A stretch of 41,797 nucleotides of DNA, taken from assembly GCA_964619685.1 (NCBI GenBank), contig CAZUET010000004.1, positions 1 to 41,797 on the forward strand. The letters are read 5' to 3'. A program made the translations under genes and the position numbers. Shown one piece after another: positions 1 through 8,400 of this stretch (the stretch's first letter is position 1; every line of letters begins with the position of its first letter). The DNA is from RUG14300 sp964619685 (GTDB taxonomy: Bacteria > Bacillota > Clostridia > Christensenellales > CAG-1252). The notes under the pieces are model-generated. The model was not told the origin of the DNA. It did no database searches and saw only the letters and a program-made list of their open reading frames with translations.

Positions 1-1
1 G

Positions 2-7
2 TATAAT
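2..7 (+). promoter_or_regulatory. Possible -10 box of the YitT-family gene promoter
   Basis: A perfect TATAAT lies 33 bases before the ATG at 41. A matching -35 box would fall outside the window, so only half of the promoter can be judged. The inferred transcript would start near base 14 and carry the ribosome site GGAG (27-30). Confidence 0.4.
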
Positions 8-40
8 ATATATTAGATCAATGGTGAGGAGTGATAGGAA

Positions 41-1051
41 ATGAATAAAAAATTGAATAATTCAGATATCGGAAAGGATGTTTTGCATTCGGAAGAAATG
101 GAAAATAACCAAGATATGGTGGTTGTCGATAGTAATTCCTCCGACATTTTAGAGCCAAGTGAGAATGCTAACGAGGCTTCTGTGCCTAAGAAAAGGGCAT
201 CCACGATCATTTTAAAAATATGTGCGATTTTGGCAAGTTCATTGCTCTATGCTATAGGTATAGATGTTTTTATATCAGGTAATAACTATATTCCCGGTGG
301 CGTATGGGGAATCGGTATCATGCTAAGTGAAGTAATACCTATATCGAGTAGTTACTTGGTTGTTTTTCTCAATATTCCTCTTTTGATACTATCCATAGTA
401 TTTTTGGGTTGGAAATTTACGGGTTACACATTCTTATTTGTAGGAGCACAAGCAGGTTTTTCTACCATTATCGAGCTAATTAATATACCCTCATATACGG
501 AAAATCCATTGTTAGCTACCATAGCTGCAGCGGTAATTATGGGTGTAGGTCAGGCATGTTGTTTAAAGGTAGGCGGATGTACGGGCGGAACGGATATTGT
601 TAGCGTGATTATTCAAAAGAAGAAGATACCGCTCAATATTCCATATGTAATTTTTATAGTGAATGCAATAATTATAGCGATAGCATTCTTTGTTTATGGC
701 GGAATAACCACCGTAATTCTCTCACTTTTGTTGGAATTTTTAGCATCCAAGGTATCTGATACATTGCTTAGTGGTTTATCGTCAGCAGTCCGTTTTGAAA
801 TAGTAACATCTAAGGGCGAAGCGGTTCAGCATGCCATAGTCAATACGCTTGGCAGTGGGGCGACTATAGTTGAAGCTAAAGGCGGATATACCAATGAGCC
901 AAGACAGGTTTTGATCTGCTTGATTCATAAAAGGCAAATGAGTACCTTTAAACGCATATTAAAAGAGGTAGATCCCAATGCCTTTGCGTACATTTCAATA
1001 GTAACCTCAGTTCTTGGCAAAGGCTTCACCGATATAAATAGTTTAGATTAA
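41..1051 (+). CDS. YitT family membrane protein with C-terminal DUF2179 domain
   Basis: The 336-residue protein has a hydrophilic N-terminal tail of about 55 residues, then five or six hydrophobic segments (about residues 60-245) with glycine-rich loops such as IPGGVWGIG and KVGGCTGGTDIV, which are typical of YitT/YpjC/YqfU proteins. The last 80 residues form a soluble alpha/beta DUF2179 domain (EIVTSKGEAVQHAI, then GGYTN). The family is widespread in Firmicutes but its substrate is not established. GGAG lies 10 bases before the ATG. The gene appears monocistronic, with a possible -10 box at 2-7 and a strong hairpin terminator after the stop. The charged N-terminal tail is longer than in the usual members of about 280 residues. 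Family assignment is confident; function is not. Confidence 0.9.
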   Translation: MNKKLNNSDIGKDVLHSEEMENNQDMVVVDSNSSDILEPSENANEASVPKKRASTIILKICAILASSLLYAIGIDVFISGNNYIPGGVWGIGIMLSEVIPISSSYLVVFLNIPLLILSIVFLGWKFTGYTFLFVGAQAGFSTIIELINIPSYTENPLLATIAAAVIMGVGQACCLKVGGCTGGTDIVSVIIQKKKIPLNIPYVIFIVNAIIIAIAFFVYGGITTVILSLLLEFLASKVSDTLLSGLSSAVRFEIVTSKGEAVQHAIVNTLGSGATIVEAKGGYTNEPRQVLICLIHKRQMSTFKRILKEVDPNAFAYISIVTSVLGKGFTDINSLD

Positions 1052-1112
1052 AAAAGTACGATAGATTGCCGTTTTCTCGCACGTTTAGGTATGACGGCGG
1101 ACGGAAATGAAA

Positions 1113-1147
1113 AATTGCTTAGGCATTAGCCTAAGCAATTATTTTTT
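1113..1147. terminator. Bidirectional intrinsic terminator between convergent genes
   Basis: A perfect 12-bp stem (AATTGCTTAGGC, loop ATTA, GCCTAAGCAATT) spans 1113-1140. It is followed by ATTTTTT on the plus strand and preceded by an A-run that becomes a U-run on the minus strand. It can therefore stop both the YitT-family gene and the converging redox operon. The last codons of the TlpA-like gene (stop at 1131) lie inside the hairpin. Confidence 0.88.
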
Positions 1148-1703
1148 CTACTTGGGATCTTAAATCTTCTTCGGATATAGAGCCTTGTTTTGTAAACGTA
1201 ATGACTCCGTCCTTATCCAATATTACAGTCATTGGATAGGCACCCTTGCCACCTAAATGCTCGTATACATTGAATACCGTTGTATCTTGACCAAAACTCA
1301 TTTGATAGTCTCCAAACCCTTCGTTATTTAGAAAAACCTGTTTATCGACTTGGGTATCTGCCGAATACGAATGAAGTGCTATAACTCTAACTTTATCACC
1401 ATAATCTATTTGTATCTTATTAAACGCAGGTAATTCTTGTAGGCACGGTCCGCAAGTTGTATACCAGAAATTAAGTACTGTAACCTGTCCTCTTGAATCC
1501 TTTGGGGTGTAATTACCGCCATCGCATCCTGCCGTTTTATATAGGCTGATTTCGAAGTTTGGGCAAGTATCGCCAATTTTATACACTTTAATTTGTTCTT
1601 CTTTAGCGAAAACATTGTAATAAAGTATAGCTACGATAAGAATTATGATTGCGACCACCCATGCCGCTATTTCCAGTCCCTTAGCAAGCTTAGTCTTAGT
1701 CAT
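1131..1703 (-). CDS. TlpA-like membrane-anchored thioredoxin-fold oxidoreductase
   Basis: The 190-residue protein has one N-terminal membrane helix (about residues 13-32) and an extracytoplasmic AhpC/TSA/TlpA thioredoxin fold. The redox motif is FWYTTCGPCLQELP, with the active cysteines at about 84 and 87. A cis-proline-like AYPMTVILDKDG follows later. Extra cysteines at about 47 and 60 may form a structural disulfide. Proteins of this type reduce or shuffle disulfides outside the membrane. Its start overlaps the end of the polyferredoxin gene by 8 bases, which implies translational coupling in the order CXXC-tail protein, polyferredoxin, TlpA. The partners suggest that electrons pass from the iron-sulfur protein through the membrane to this thioredoxin. 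The thiol substrate is unknown. Confidence 0.9.
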   Translation of the reverse strand: MTKTKLAKGLEIAAWVVAIIILIVAILYYNVFAKEEQIKVYKIGDTCPNFEISLYKTAGCDGGNYTPKDSRGQVTVLNFWYTTCGPCLQELPAFNKIQIDYGDKVRVIALHSYSADTQVDKQVFLNNEGFGDYQMSFGQDTTVFNVYEHLGGKGAYPMTVILDKDGVITFTKQGSISEEDLRSQVEKIIA

Positions 1704-2793
1704 TGTTAATTACCTCGCTTTCAACTGTTTGTTCTTCGTTTGGATCATTTACTGCATTAGCGTTATTAGCCATAGCCACCAGATCTACCTTTTCGGTAGG
1801 TACGGGGGACGTTGTATCTGCAACCGCATTTTGTTTAAGGAAGAATTGAGAGCCTTTCCAAGAAATCGCTTTGGAAGGGCATACCTTGATACATTCTCCA
1901 CATTGTATGCATTCATGATCGCCTACCTTGTGAATATCCATTTTACATACCGAAATACATAATCCGCAATCGGTACATTTATTNNNNNNNNNNNNNNNNN
2001 NNNNNNNNNNNNNNNNNNNNNNNNNNNNNNNNNNNNNNNNNNNNNNNNNNNNNNNNNNNNNNNNNNNNNNNNNNNNNNNNNNNTTGGAGAAAAATCCATA
2101 GATGGCACCCAATGGGCAGAAGAAACGGCAGAAAAACCTATACATAAATACGCTTGCCACCAAGAAAGCTATTAATAATAAAAATTTCCAAGTAAAGAGT
2201 GGACCGAGCATAGCAAAGTTATCTGCATTATTTGGATTGATAAGCAACCCTATACCGCCAAGCAATGTTCCCGACGGACAAATGTACTTACAGAATGCAG
2301 GCACGCCTGTTTGGTACATAATAGGAATACATATAACGAACACTACAAGTAATACATATTTAAAATAGGATAAAACTCTCGTTGCCTTACCTTTCTTGAC
2401 CTTTGGAGTTTTGATTTTATGGAGCCATTCTTGGATAAGTCCCATAGGACACAGAAAACCGCAGATTGTTCTACCGAGCAACACTCCGAACATGATTAAA
2501 ATGCCGAATATGTAAGACGGGGTCCTTGTTTTAGACGAAGCGAGAGCATTTTGGAGAGAACCTAAGGGGCAAGCGCCAACAGCACCCGGACAAGAATAAC
2601 AATTTAATCCCGGTACGCATAGGTTTTTGGTATCGCCCTTATAAATGCTTCCGGTTTTGAATCCTTTGAAATTACAGTTAAACAAAAGCATAGCGTAGAC
2701 CTGTATAAGTCTGCGTTTTGTGGGTAAATGGTTTTTGAACCAAGTACCTATAGCTGTAAATACTTTTTTGAATGATTGCTTTACCTTACTCAT
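1696..2793 (-). CDS. NapH-like membrane polyferredoxin (4Fe-4S), interrupted by an assembly gap
   Basis: This is an integral-membrane iron-sulfur protein of the NapH/RdxA type. Residues 59-77 hold four cysteines (C59, C65, C68, C75, with CPGAVGACPLG). Two CXXXCP-type motifs follow within or near membrane helices (CGFLCPMG, CRFFCPLG). The C-terminal part has two 4Fe-4S motifs, CTDCGLCISVC and CIQCGECIKVC, and then an acidic tail. About four or five membrane helices are visible. The 100 N at 1984-2083 fall between CRFFCPLGAIYGFFS and the first ferredoxin motif. The frame is open on both sides, so this is probably one intact gene. The start (2793) is 4 bases after the upstream stop, and the end overlaps the TlpA-like gene. 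Related C. difficile loci (recalled, not searched) pair such a protein with a CD1871A peptide and a TlpA protein. Confidence 0.88.
   Translation of the reverse strand: MSKVKQSFKKVFTAIGTWFKNHLPTKRRLIQVYAMLLFNCNFKGFKTGSIYKGDTKNLCVPGLNCYSCPGAVGACPLGSLQNALASSKTRTPSYIFGILIMFGVLLGRTICGFLCPMGLIQEWLHKIKTPKVKKGKATRVLSYFKYVLLVVFVICIPIMYQTGVPAFCKYICPSGTLLGGIGLLINPNNADNFAMLGPLFTWKFLLLIAFLVASVFMYRFFCRFFCPLGAIYGFFSXXXXXXXXXXXXXXXXXXXXXXXXXXXXXXXXXXNKCTDCGLCISVCKMDIHKVGDHECIQCGECIKVCPSKAISWKGSQFFLKQNAVADTTSPVPTEKVDLVAMANNANAVNDPNEEQTVESEVINND
1984..2083. other. Assembly gap of exactly 100 N
   Basis: One hundred unresolved bases sit inside the polyferredoxin gene. A round length of 100 is the usual placeholder for a gap of unknown size, so the 34 unknown residues implied here are not a measured length. 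In related proteins as I recall them, only about 10-12 residues separate these two flanking motifs. Confidence 0.99.
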
Positions 2794-2797
2794 GATA

Positions 2798-3637
2798 TTA
2801 ACCCAATCCTATACATTCGGTACAAATATTGATAGCCTTTTCAAAGACATCCTCGACACCGCCGTTAAATAGACCGATTATAAACAGAGTTATTCCTATT
2901 ACGGGTAGTCCTATACGGAAGCCGAGTGTTACGCCCTTTTTAAATTTTTCAGTTTTAAATTTTTCGGGAATTTGTATAAATGATCTTTTTTCTTTACTAC
3001 CGCTCAATGCAGGTGTAAAGCCTTTATTTTCCTTGTGAATACGCTTAATTTCTTCGATCTCTTTTTTAGCCGATATTTCGGAATAGATGCTTGTAGCGAC
3101 AGCAAGAACGAAGAATGCGGCGACCCAAGGCAAGAACTGCGGTAGCATTGTAAGGAAATCGTTCATTGGGTCAAAGTCTTGTCCCGGGTGCGAGTAGTTG
3201 TTATCGTTCAAAACGCAAATACTCACCATAACCGTAGCCGTTACGCCAAATAATACAGTGATTCCCCTTACTATCTTATTAATTAAATCGATTTTTTGAA
3301 GTTTATCGCTGACTAACTCGGCGGGGAGCGGGGCACGCATTCTTTTAGCAATATCGGTTTTGTAGATAGTCGCTTTAAGTCTTTTAGTTTCGGGCGGTAA
3401 TACCTGCCACAAAATATAAGCTATGACCACCAACGCTATCCATACATATAAAACGGGAGCAATCTGTCCTAAATACTCGGTAACAATCTCTCTCGAATAC
3501 GGTCTTTCGTTCTCTAAAAGAGGTCTACGGTATATTCGTTGTGATTGGATGATGAGTAAAAGACCCGCAATGGCGGTCATTACGCTCAAAACGATGCTGT
3601 ATATTTGACGAATCAAATTTTTAGTCTTATCACTCAT
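2798..3637 (-). CDS. Multi-pass membrane protein with a CD1871A-like CXXC tail
   Basis: The 279-residue protein has about five membrane helices (roughly residues 10-28, 60-80, 120-140, 165-188 and 240-262) and a basic cytoplasmic loop at about 190-235. I do not recognise the main body. The extreme C-terminus, KAINICTECIGLG after a final helix, closely matches the CD1871A family as I remember it: short one-helix peptides with a CXXC near the end that are encoded beside a polyferredoxin and a TlpA protein. Here the motif appears fused to a larger membrane domain. It is the first gene of the redox operon, with AGGAGAG at 3647-3641, its own promoter and an 18-bp palindrome upstream. The CXXC may relay electrons or disulfides to the polyferredoxin; that role is inferred. 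Confidence 0.75.
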   Translation of the reverse strand: MSDKTKNLIRQIYSIVLSVMTAIAGLLLIIQSQRIYRRPLLENERPYSREIVTEYLGQIAPVLYVWIALVVIAYILWQVLPPETKRLKATIYKTDIAKRMRAPLPAELVSDKLQKIDLINKIVRGITVLFGVTATVMVSICVLNDNNYSHPGQDFDPMNDFLTMLPQFLPWVAAFFVLAVATSIYSEISAKKEIEEIKRIHKENKGFTPALSGSKEKRSFIQIPEKFKTEKFKKGVTLGFRIGLPVIGITLFIIGLFNGGVEDVFEKAINICTECIGLG

Positions 3638-3653
3638 AATCTCTCCTAAATAA

Positions 3654-3671
3654 ATATGCGTATACGCATAT
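3654..3671. promoter_or_regulatory. Perfect 18-bp palindrome in the redox-operon leader
   Basis: The sequence ATATGCGTATACGCATAT is its own reverse complement. It lies between the inferred start of transcription (about 3686, minus strand) and the ribosome site at 3647-3641. It could be a dimeric repressor operator, or in RNA a 7-bp hairpin next to the ribosome site. Confidence 0.5.
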
Positions 3672-3692
3672 CGTACTCTAATAAGTTTTTTA

Positions 3693-3721
3693 ATTCTAAC
3701 ATAAATTATTTATTTCGTCAA
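3693..3721 (-). promoter_or_regulatory. Sigma-A type promoter of the redox operon
   Basis: Read on the minus strand, TTGACG (3721-3716) and TAGAAT (3698-3693) are separated by exactly 17 bases. Transcription would start near 3686, about 50 bases before the start codon at 3637. Confidence 0.7.
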
Positions 3722-3764
3722 GTGTTCTATTATTTTTCGCCTACTATATAGCATTGCCCATATA

Positions 3765-3793
3765 TTGACAAAAGTGCATATATGTGCTAAAAT
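3765..3793 (+). promoter_or_regulatory. Sigma-A type promoter of the cysteine desulfidase gene
   Basis: TTGACA (3765-3770) and TAAAAT (3788-3793) are 17 bases apart, near consensus. Transcription would start near 3800, giving a leader of about 40 bases. It is divergent from the redox-operon promoter, with about 43 bases between the two -35 boxes, so one regulator bound between them could affect both. Confidence 0.8.
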
Positions 3794-3840
3794 AATGTCG
3801 ATTAAACAACAAAAACGGCGAAATGCTCAAGAGGAGATTT

Positions 3841-5127
3841 ATGGATCAGCTTTACTATCTATCTGTTTTAGAGGACGAATTATTGCCTGCTATGGGGTGT
3901 ACCGAGCCGATCTCGGTGGCGTATGCAGCGGCTCTTGCTAAGGATGCGCTTGGCGAGGAGCCGATAAGGGCGGAGATATCTGTTAGCGGTAATATTCTCA
4001 AAAATGTGAAGAGTGTAGTTGTTCCGAATACGGGTGGAATGAGAGGGATAGCAGCTGCAACCGCAGCAGGAATAGCGGCAGGGCATGCCGATAAAAAACT
4101 CGAGGTGCTTTCCTCTGTGGGTGAAAATGATATTAAAGCGATAGAGCAATGTCTGTCCATATGTCAGTTTTCCGTGGTTAAATCGACATCCGGGGAGATA
4201 TTCGATATAGGCGTTCGACTTTTTTCTCAAAATAATAGCTCGTTTGCAAGGATTACGGGATATCATACAAATGTAGTAAGGCTCGAAAAAAATGACAATG
4301 TATTGTATAATTCCGACAATAGTTGTGAGGAATTTACCGTTCACGGCGAAGAGAAGAAGGAAATCGATAAGAGCTGTTTGACTGTAGAGGGTATATTTGA
4401 TTTTATCCAAAGCGTAGATTCAAAATTATTAGAACCAACCGTAGGTAAACAGATCGAATATAATATTGCAATAGCCGAAGAAGGATTAAAAAACGATTAC
4501 GGTGCATCAATAGGTAAGGTGCTTTTATCGGCATACGGGGATAGCGTACAAAGTAAAGCAAGGGCATATGCGGCTGCCGGATCGGACGCAAGAATGAACG
4601 GTTGTAGTCTACCCGTTGTGATAGTATCGGGTAGCGGTAACCAAGGTATGGTGGCATCTCTCCCTGTTGTTGTTTACGCAAAGCATCTTGGTGTGACCTA
4701 TGATACTATGTTAAAAGCGGTGGCATTGTCCGACCTTATAACTATTCATCTTAAAAGCGGTATAGGAAGATTGTCCGCTTACTGTGGTGCAGTTAGTGCA
4801 GGATGTGGTTCGGGAGCCGGTATACGGTATTTGTATGGCGGTAGTGTAGAAGATGTAGCGCAGACCGTTACTAATGCATTGGCTATTGACTCGGGAATCA
4901 TTTGTGACGGTGCAAAGTCGAGCTGTGCCGCCAAAATAGCTGCGGCGGTGGACTCAGGTTTGCTCGGTATGGAGATGAGTCGTAACGGAAAGCAGTTCCG
5001 TAGCGGTGACGGTATTTTGGAGGATAATGTAGAAGCAACTATAGAAAATGTTGGCGACATTGCTCGTAACGGTATGAAGGGAACAGATGAGGAAATCATC
5101 CGCCTTATGATCAAAAATTGTAACTAA
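3841..5127 (+). CDS. cyuA: L-cysteine desulfidase / serine dehydratase alpha-like protein, CyuA (UPF0597) family
   Basis: The 428-residue protein matches the family length. CyuA enzymes use a 4Fe-4S cluster to convert L-cysteine to pyruvate, ammonia and sulfide in the cytoplasm. Visible family marks are MGCTEPIS near the N-terminus (C20), the glycine-rich VSGSGNQGMVASLPVV, LKSGIGRLSAYCGAVSAGCG, and GIICDGAKSSCAAKIA near the end. These provide the cysteines expected for the cluster. I place the start at ATG 3841 because GAGGAG (3831-3836) precedes it at good spacing; an in-frame ATG at 3823 lies upstream of that site. The gene has its own promoter and terminator and stands divergent to a thiol-redox operon. 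Activity on serine or another amino acid cannot be excluded from sequence. Confidence 0.88.
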   Translation: MDQLYYLSVLEDELLPAMGCTEPISVAYAAALAKDALGEEPIRAEISVSGNILKNVKSVVVPNTGGMRGIAAATAAGIAAGHADKKLEVLSSVGENDIKAIEQCLSICQFSVVKSTSGEIFDIGVRLFSQNNSSFARITGYHTNVVRLEKNDNVLYNSDNSCEEFTVHGEEKKEIDKSCLTVEGIFDFIQSVDSKLLEPTVGKQIEYNIAIAEEGLKNDYGASIGKVLLSAYGDSVQSKARAYAAAGSDARMNGCSLPVVIVSGSGNQGMVASLPVVVYAKHLGVTYDTMLKAVALSDLITIHLKSGIGRLSAYCGAVSAGCGSGAGIRYLYGGSVEDVAQTVTNALAIDSGIICDGAKSSCAAKIAAAVDSGLLGMEMSRNGKQFRSGDGILEDNVEATIENVGDIARNGMKGTDEEIIRLMIKNCN

Positions 5128-5132
5128 TTGAT

Positions 5133-5160
5133 ACGGCGAATATCTTCGCCGTGTTTTTTA
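5133..5160 (+). terminator. Intrinsic terminator after the cysteine desulfidase gene
   Basis: An 8-bp stem (ACGGCGAA, loop TATC, TTCGCCGT) at 5133-5152 is followed by GTTTTTTA. It begins 5 bases after the stop codon. Confidence 0.85.
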
Positions 5161-5320
5161 TACATGACACGATTGCTAAGATATAACGCTTAGTATTGTT
5201 TTTTGTGTGCATAATATTCATGTAAATTTATAAATATTTGCATAATTATGCATTAAAAACATTCGTCGGGCATAAAAAATCAAAATTAGTAGAATCTAAA
5301 TATATATTAAGGCAAGACAT
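5161..5320. other. AT-rich intergenic stretch without a recognisable feature
   Basis: This is the first part of the 360-base gap between the cysteine desulfidase and subtilase genes (5128-5487). I see no ORF longer than about 10 codons and no clear hairpin. The rest of the gap holds the promoter and leader described separately. Confidence 0.6.
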
Positions 5321-5350
5321 TTGACATTTGTCGCTTTATTATGATAAAAT
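5321..5350 (+). promoter_or_regulatory. Promoter of the subtilase-Opp operon
   Basis: TTGACA (5321-5326) and TAAAAT (5345-5350) are 18 bases apart. Transcription would start near 5357, leaving a leader of about 130 bases before the TTG start at 5488. No other good promoter was found before 26282, so this probably drives the whole nine-gene unit. Confidence 0.7.
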
Positions 5351-5366
5351 AATTATCCAGGATAGA

Positions 5367-5423
5367 ATGGATATTCTGCGTAAGCCGATATATCTGCGAT
5401 TTATGCAGATTTTATGCGAATGA
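5367..5423 (+). CDS. Possible 18-codon leader peptide upstream of the subtilase gene
   Basis: ATG at 5367 follows AGGA (5359-5362) and opens MDILRKPIYLRFMQILCE before a TGA at 5421. It lies at the very 5' end of the inferred transcript. It contains a 6-bp hairpin (ATCTGC...GCAGAT), and its last codons (CGAATG, 5417-5422) can pair with CATTCG (5467-5472) right beside the subtilase ribosome site. An attenuating or coupling role is conceivable. A short ORF like this can also occur by chance, and no amino-acid run typical of a classical attenuator is present. Confidence 0.25.
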   Translation: MDILRKPIYLRFMQILCE

Positions 5424-5487
5424 TCGTTCTGAATAATAATCGGACAAAACGGATGAGTGTTAGAGCCATTCGTAGGAGGACTTTAGA

Positions 5488-8400
5488 TTGAAAAGTATTT
5501 TATTGAAAGTGATGTGTTTTGCACTTATAGCAATGTTTAGCGTTGTACCTTGTGTAACGAGTATTAATGTTACCGAGAATATTCCAAACATTGAGAATAA
5601 GTTGTTTACAGATGTGACCGGCGATGTTGATCTTTCCGGTATTAGTATGTCTAATCTTAGTCAGTCTGTACTTAGCGGAACCGTTGCATCATCTTATAGT
5701 ACACATACCGTTATCGTCGGCCTATCGGGTAAAAACCTTGTAGAAGAGGCTAACGGTAAGGATGTAAGCGAATATGTATTGACCAAGGAAGGTCAACGTA
5801 AGACTCAGGCTTTAGAAAAGGCTCAAGATAAGTTTTTATCTAAGCTTACCTCTGCAGGTGTTGCTTATGAGCTTAAAAACCGTTATACGGTAGTTGCTAA
5901 CGCAGTTGCTATTGAGATTAATACTAAGTATGTTTCGGCAATCAAGAAGATGTCGGGCGTAGAAAGCGTTGTTTTATCCGAGAGATACACCTATCCTCAA
6001 TCGGTCGATATGGGCTCGTATGCTGAGGCTAGCGAGAGTGAAATGGATGAGGCGCTCCAAAATGTAACTGCGGTAGTCAATAAGACAAGCGTTTATCAGA
6101 CAGGTGTATATGATTCATCATCCGTTATGGACGAATACGGATATAAGGGCGGTGGCTCTGTAGTTGCTATTATCGATACCGGTTTGGACTATACTCATAA
6201 TGCATTTATTTGGGATGACGAGCACGAAAGTAAGTATACACTCGCTAATTCCGTTATGAGTAAGGATAGTATTGCAAGCGTTATGTCAAAGAAAGATTTG
6301 CTCGCCGAACAAAGAAGCTCTCTTTTCGGTAATAAGATTTCCGCTAACGATGTTTATGTATCTCAAAAGGTACCGTTTGCATATGACTATGCCGATAACG
6401 ATACCGATGTATATCCCTCATATTCTAACCACGGTACCCACGTAGCAGGTATTGTAGCAGGCTATGATCCCACAGGTTATACCGATAAGAACGGTAACCA
6501 TGTAGACGAGGCGTTCGTAGGTGTAGCACCCGAGGCTCAGCTTGTTATCTGTAAGGTATTCTCCGACGATATGGACGATGCTGATGTAGGCGGAGCAGAT
6601 TCCGAGGATATACTTGCCGCATTAGAGGACTGCGTTTTATTGGGTGTAGACGTTATCAATATGAGTCTTGGTACATCTTGTGGCTTCTCCACTACCGATG
6701 ACGGTGACGAAGAAGGCGAAGAGCTTAATAGAGTTTATAATATGGTCGGACAGGCAGGTATCAGCCTTGTATGTGCTGCAAGTAACGATTATAGTGCAGC
6801 ATACGGTGGTACATTCGGTACCAATAAGGCAGAGAACCCCGACTCCGGTACAGTAGGCTCTCCCTCTGTATTTGCAGCAGCCTTATCTGTAGCAAGTATC
6901 AGTGGTAAGACATCTCCTTATATGATTGCAAATGCCGGTACCGACGAGCAGGTTACCGCATATTATGAGGAGTCAAGTGACCAATATAATAAATATTACG
7001 ATTTTTCCGATATGATACTTGGAAATAAGGACAGAGAGACCTTTGAGTATGTAGTCGTTCCTGGCGTTGGTTTGGCTTCCGAATATTCCATGGTCGCTAA
7101 TAAGCTCGAGGGCAGAATTGCACTCGTTAAGCGTGGTAACAGTACATTTAAAGAGAAGGTCGAGCTTGCAAAGGCATACGGTGCTATCGGTATCATCGTT
7201 TATAACAATGTCGCAGGTATCATTAGAATGGCACTTGGCGAGGTTGAGGATCCTATCCCTTCATGCTGTGTTTCTATGGAAGTTGGCGAAGCGATGGTTT
7301 CATATGCAAAGCAAAACGGTAGCGTTGGTAAGGTTACCATCGATAAATCGTTGAAAGCAGGTCCGTTTATGAGTGAGTTCTCATCTTGGGGAGTCACTCC
7401 CGACCTTAAGTTAAAACCCGAAATTACCGCACACGGTGGTGAAATCACATCTGCCGTTCCCGGCGGTTACGGTGAGCAAAGTGGTACGAGTATGGCTTCT
7501 CCTAATATGGCAGGTGTTGTATCTATCATTAGAAGCTATCTAAAGACCACTCAACCCACATTAGACACTAATGAGCTTACTCAAAGAATTAACCAACTCA
7601 TTATGAGTACTGCCAATATCGTTTATGATAAAGAGAATCTTCCTTATTCTCCTCGTAAGCAAGGTGCAGGCTTAGGAAGTTTGAATAATGCGGTAAGCAC
7701 GAGAGCATATCTCTTTACGGATGATGCATCTATCGATTTTAGACCTCTTCGTAATCTTGGCGATGATAAGACTAAGAACGGTGTGTATACGGTAGATTTC
7801 TCTATAGCAAACTTCGGTACAAATGATTTATCTTTTAAATTAAATCCTATATTTATGACCGAAACGCTTGCTATCGATGATATAGCCGTTGCAGAAAAGG
7901 CGCACCTTTTAGGCGAAGAAAAATATATTTGGTATGTCGATGGCGTTAAGCAAACGGGCGACACAGTTACGGTTGAAGCTAATAAGACCTTGACTATTTC
8001 GGTAACGCTTACCTTGTCTGCTAACGAAAAGGAATATATTGAAAGATCCTTTATAAACGGTATGTATGTTGAGGGCTTTATCAATCTTATCAGTGAGAAT
8101 GATACCCAATGTGACTTGACACTTCCGTTTATGGGCTTCTACGGTGACTGGACTCAAGCTCCTATGCTCGATTACTCGGCATACGAGGTTGCAGAATCCG
8201 AACAAGATACATCTATCAAGGATGAAGATAAGATCAAAGCAAGTATTTGGGCTACACAACCATTTACGACCTACTACAACGATCAATACTCTATGCCAAT
8301 GGGCTCCTTTGCATATTTGCAAGATCCTAATGTAGATCAAGTATATACCACAATGGATCATAACGCAGTATCTTGCTATGACGAGTTCTACGGCGAGGAT

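Noticed and set aside
3880..4410. Minus-strand ORF of 176 codons opposite the cysteine desulfidase gene
   Set aside because: It lies wholly opposite a confidently identified gene, has no recognisable domain and no ribosome site.
5351..5487. Known riboswitch in the subtilase leader
   Set aside because: I compared by eye with common classes (TPP, SAM, lysine, c-di-GMP, T-box) and found no diagnostic core; a covariance-model scan would be decisive.
5548..5562. Lipoprotein signal in the subtilase (cysteine near residue 22)
   Set aside because: The residues before the cysteine are VVP, which do not fit a lipobox, and the protein has a C-terminal membrane anchor instead.
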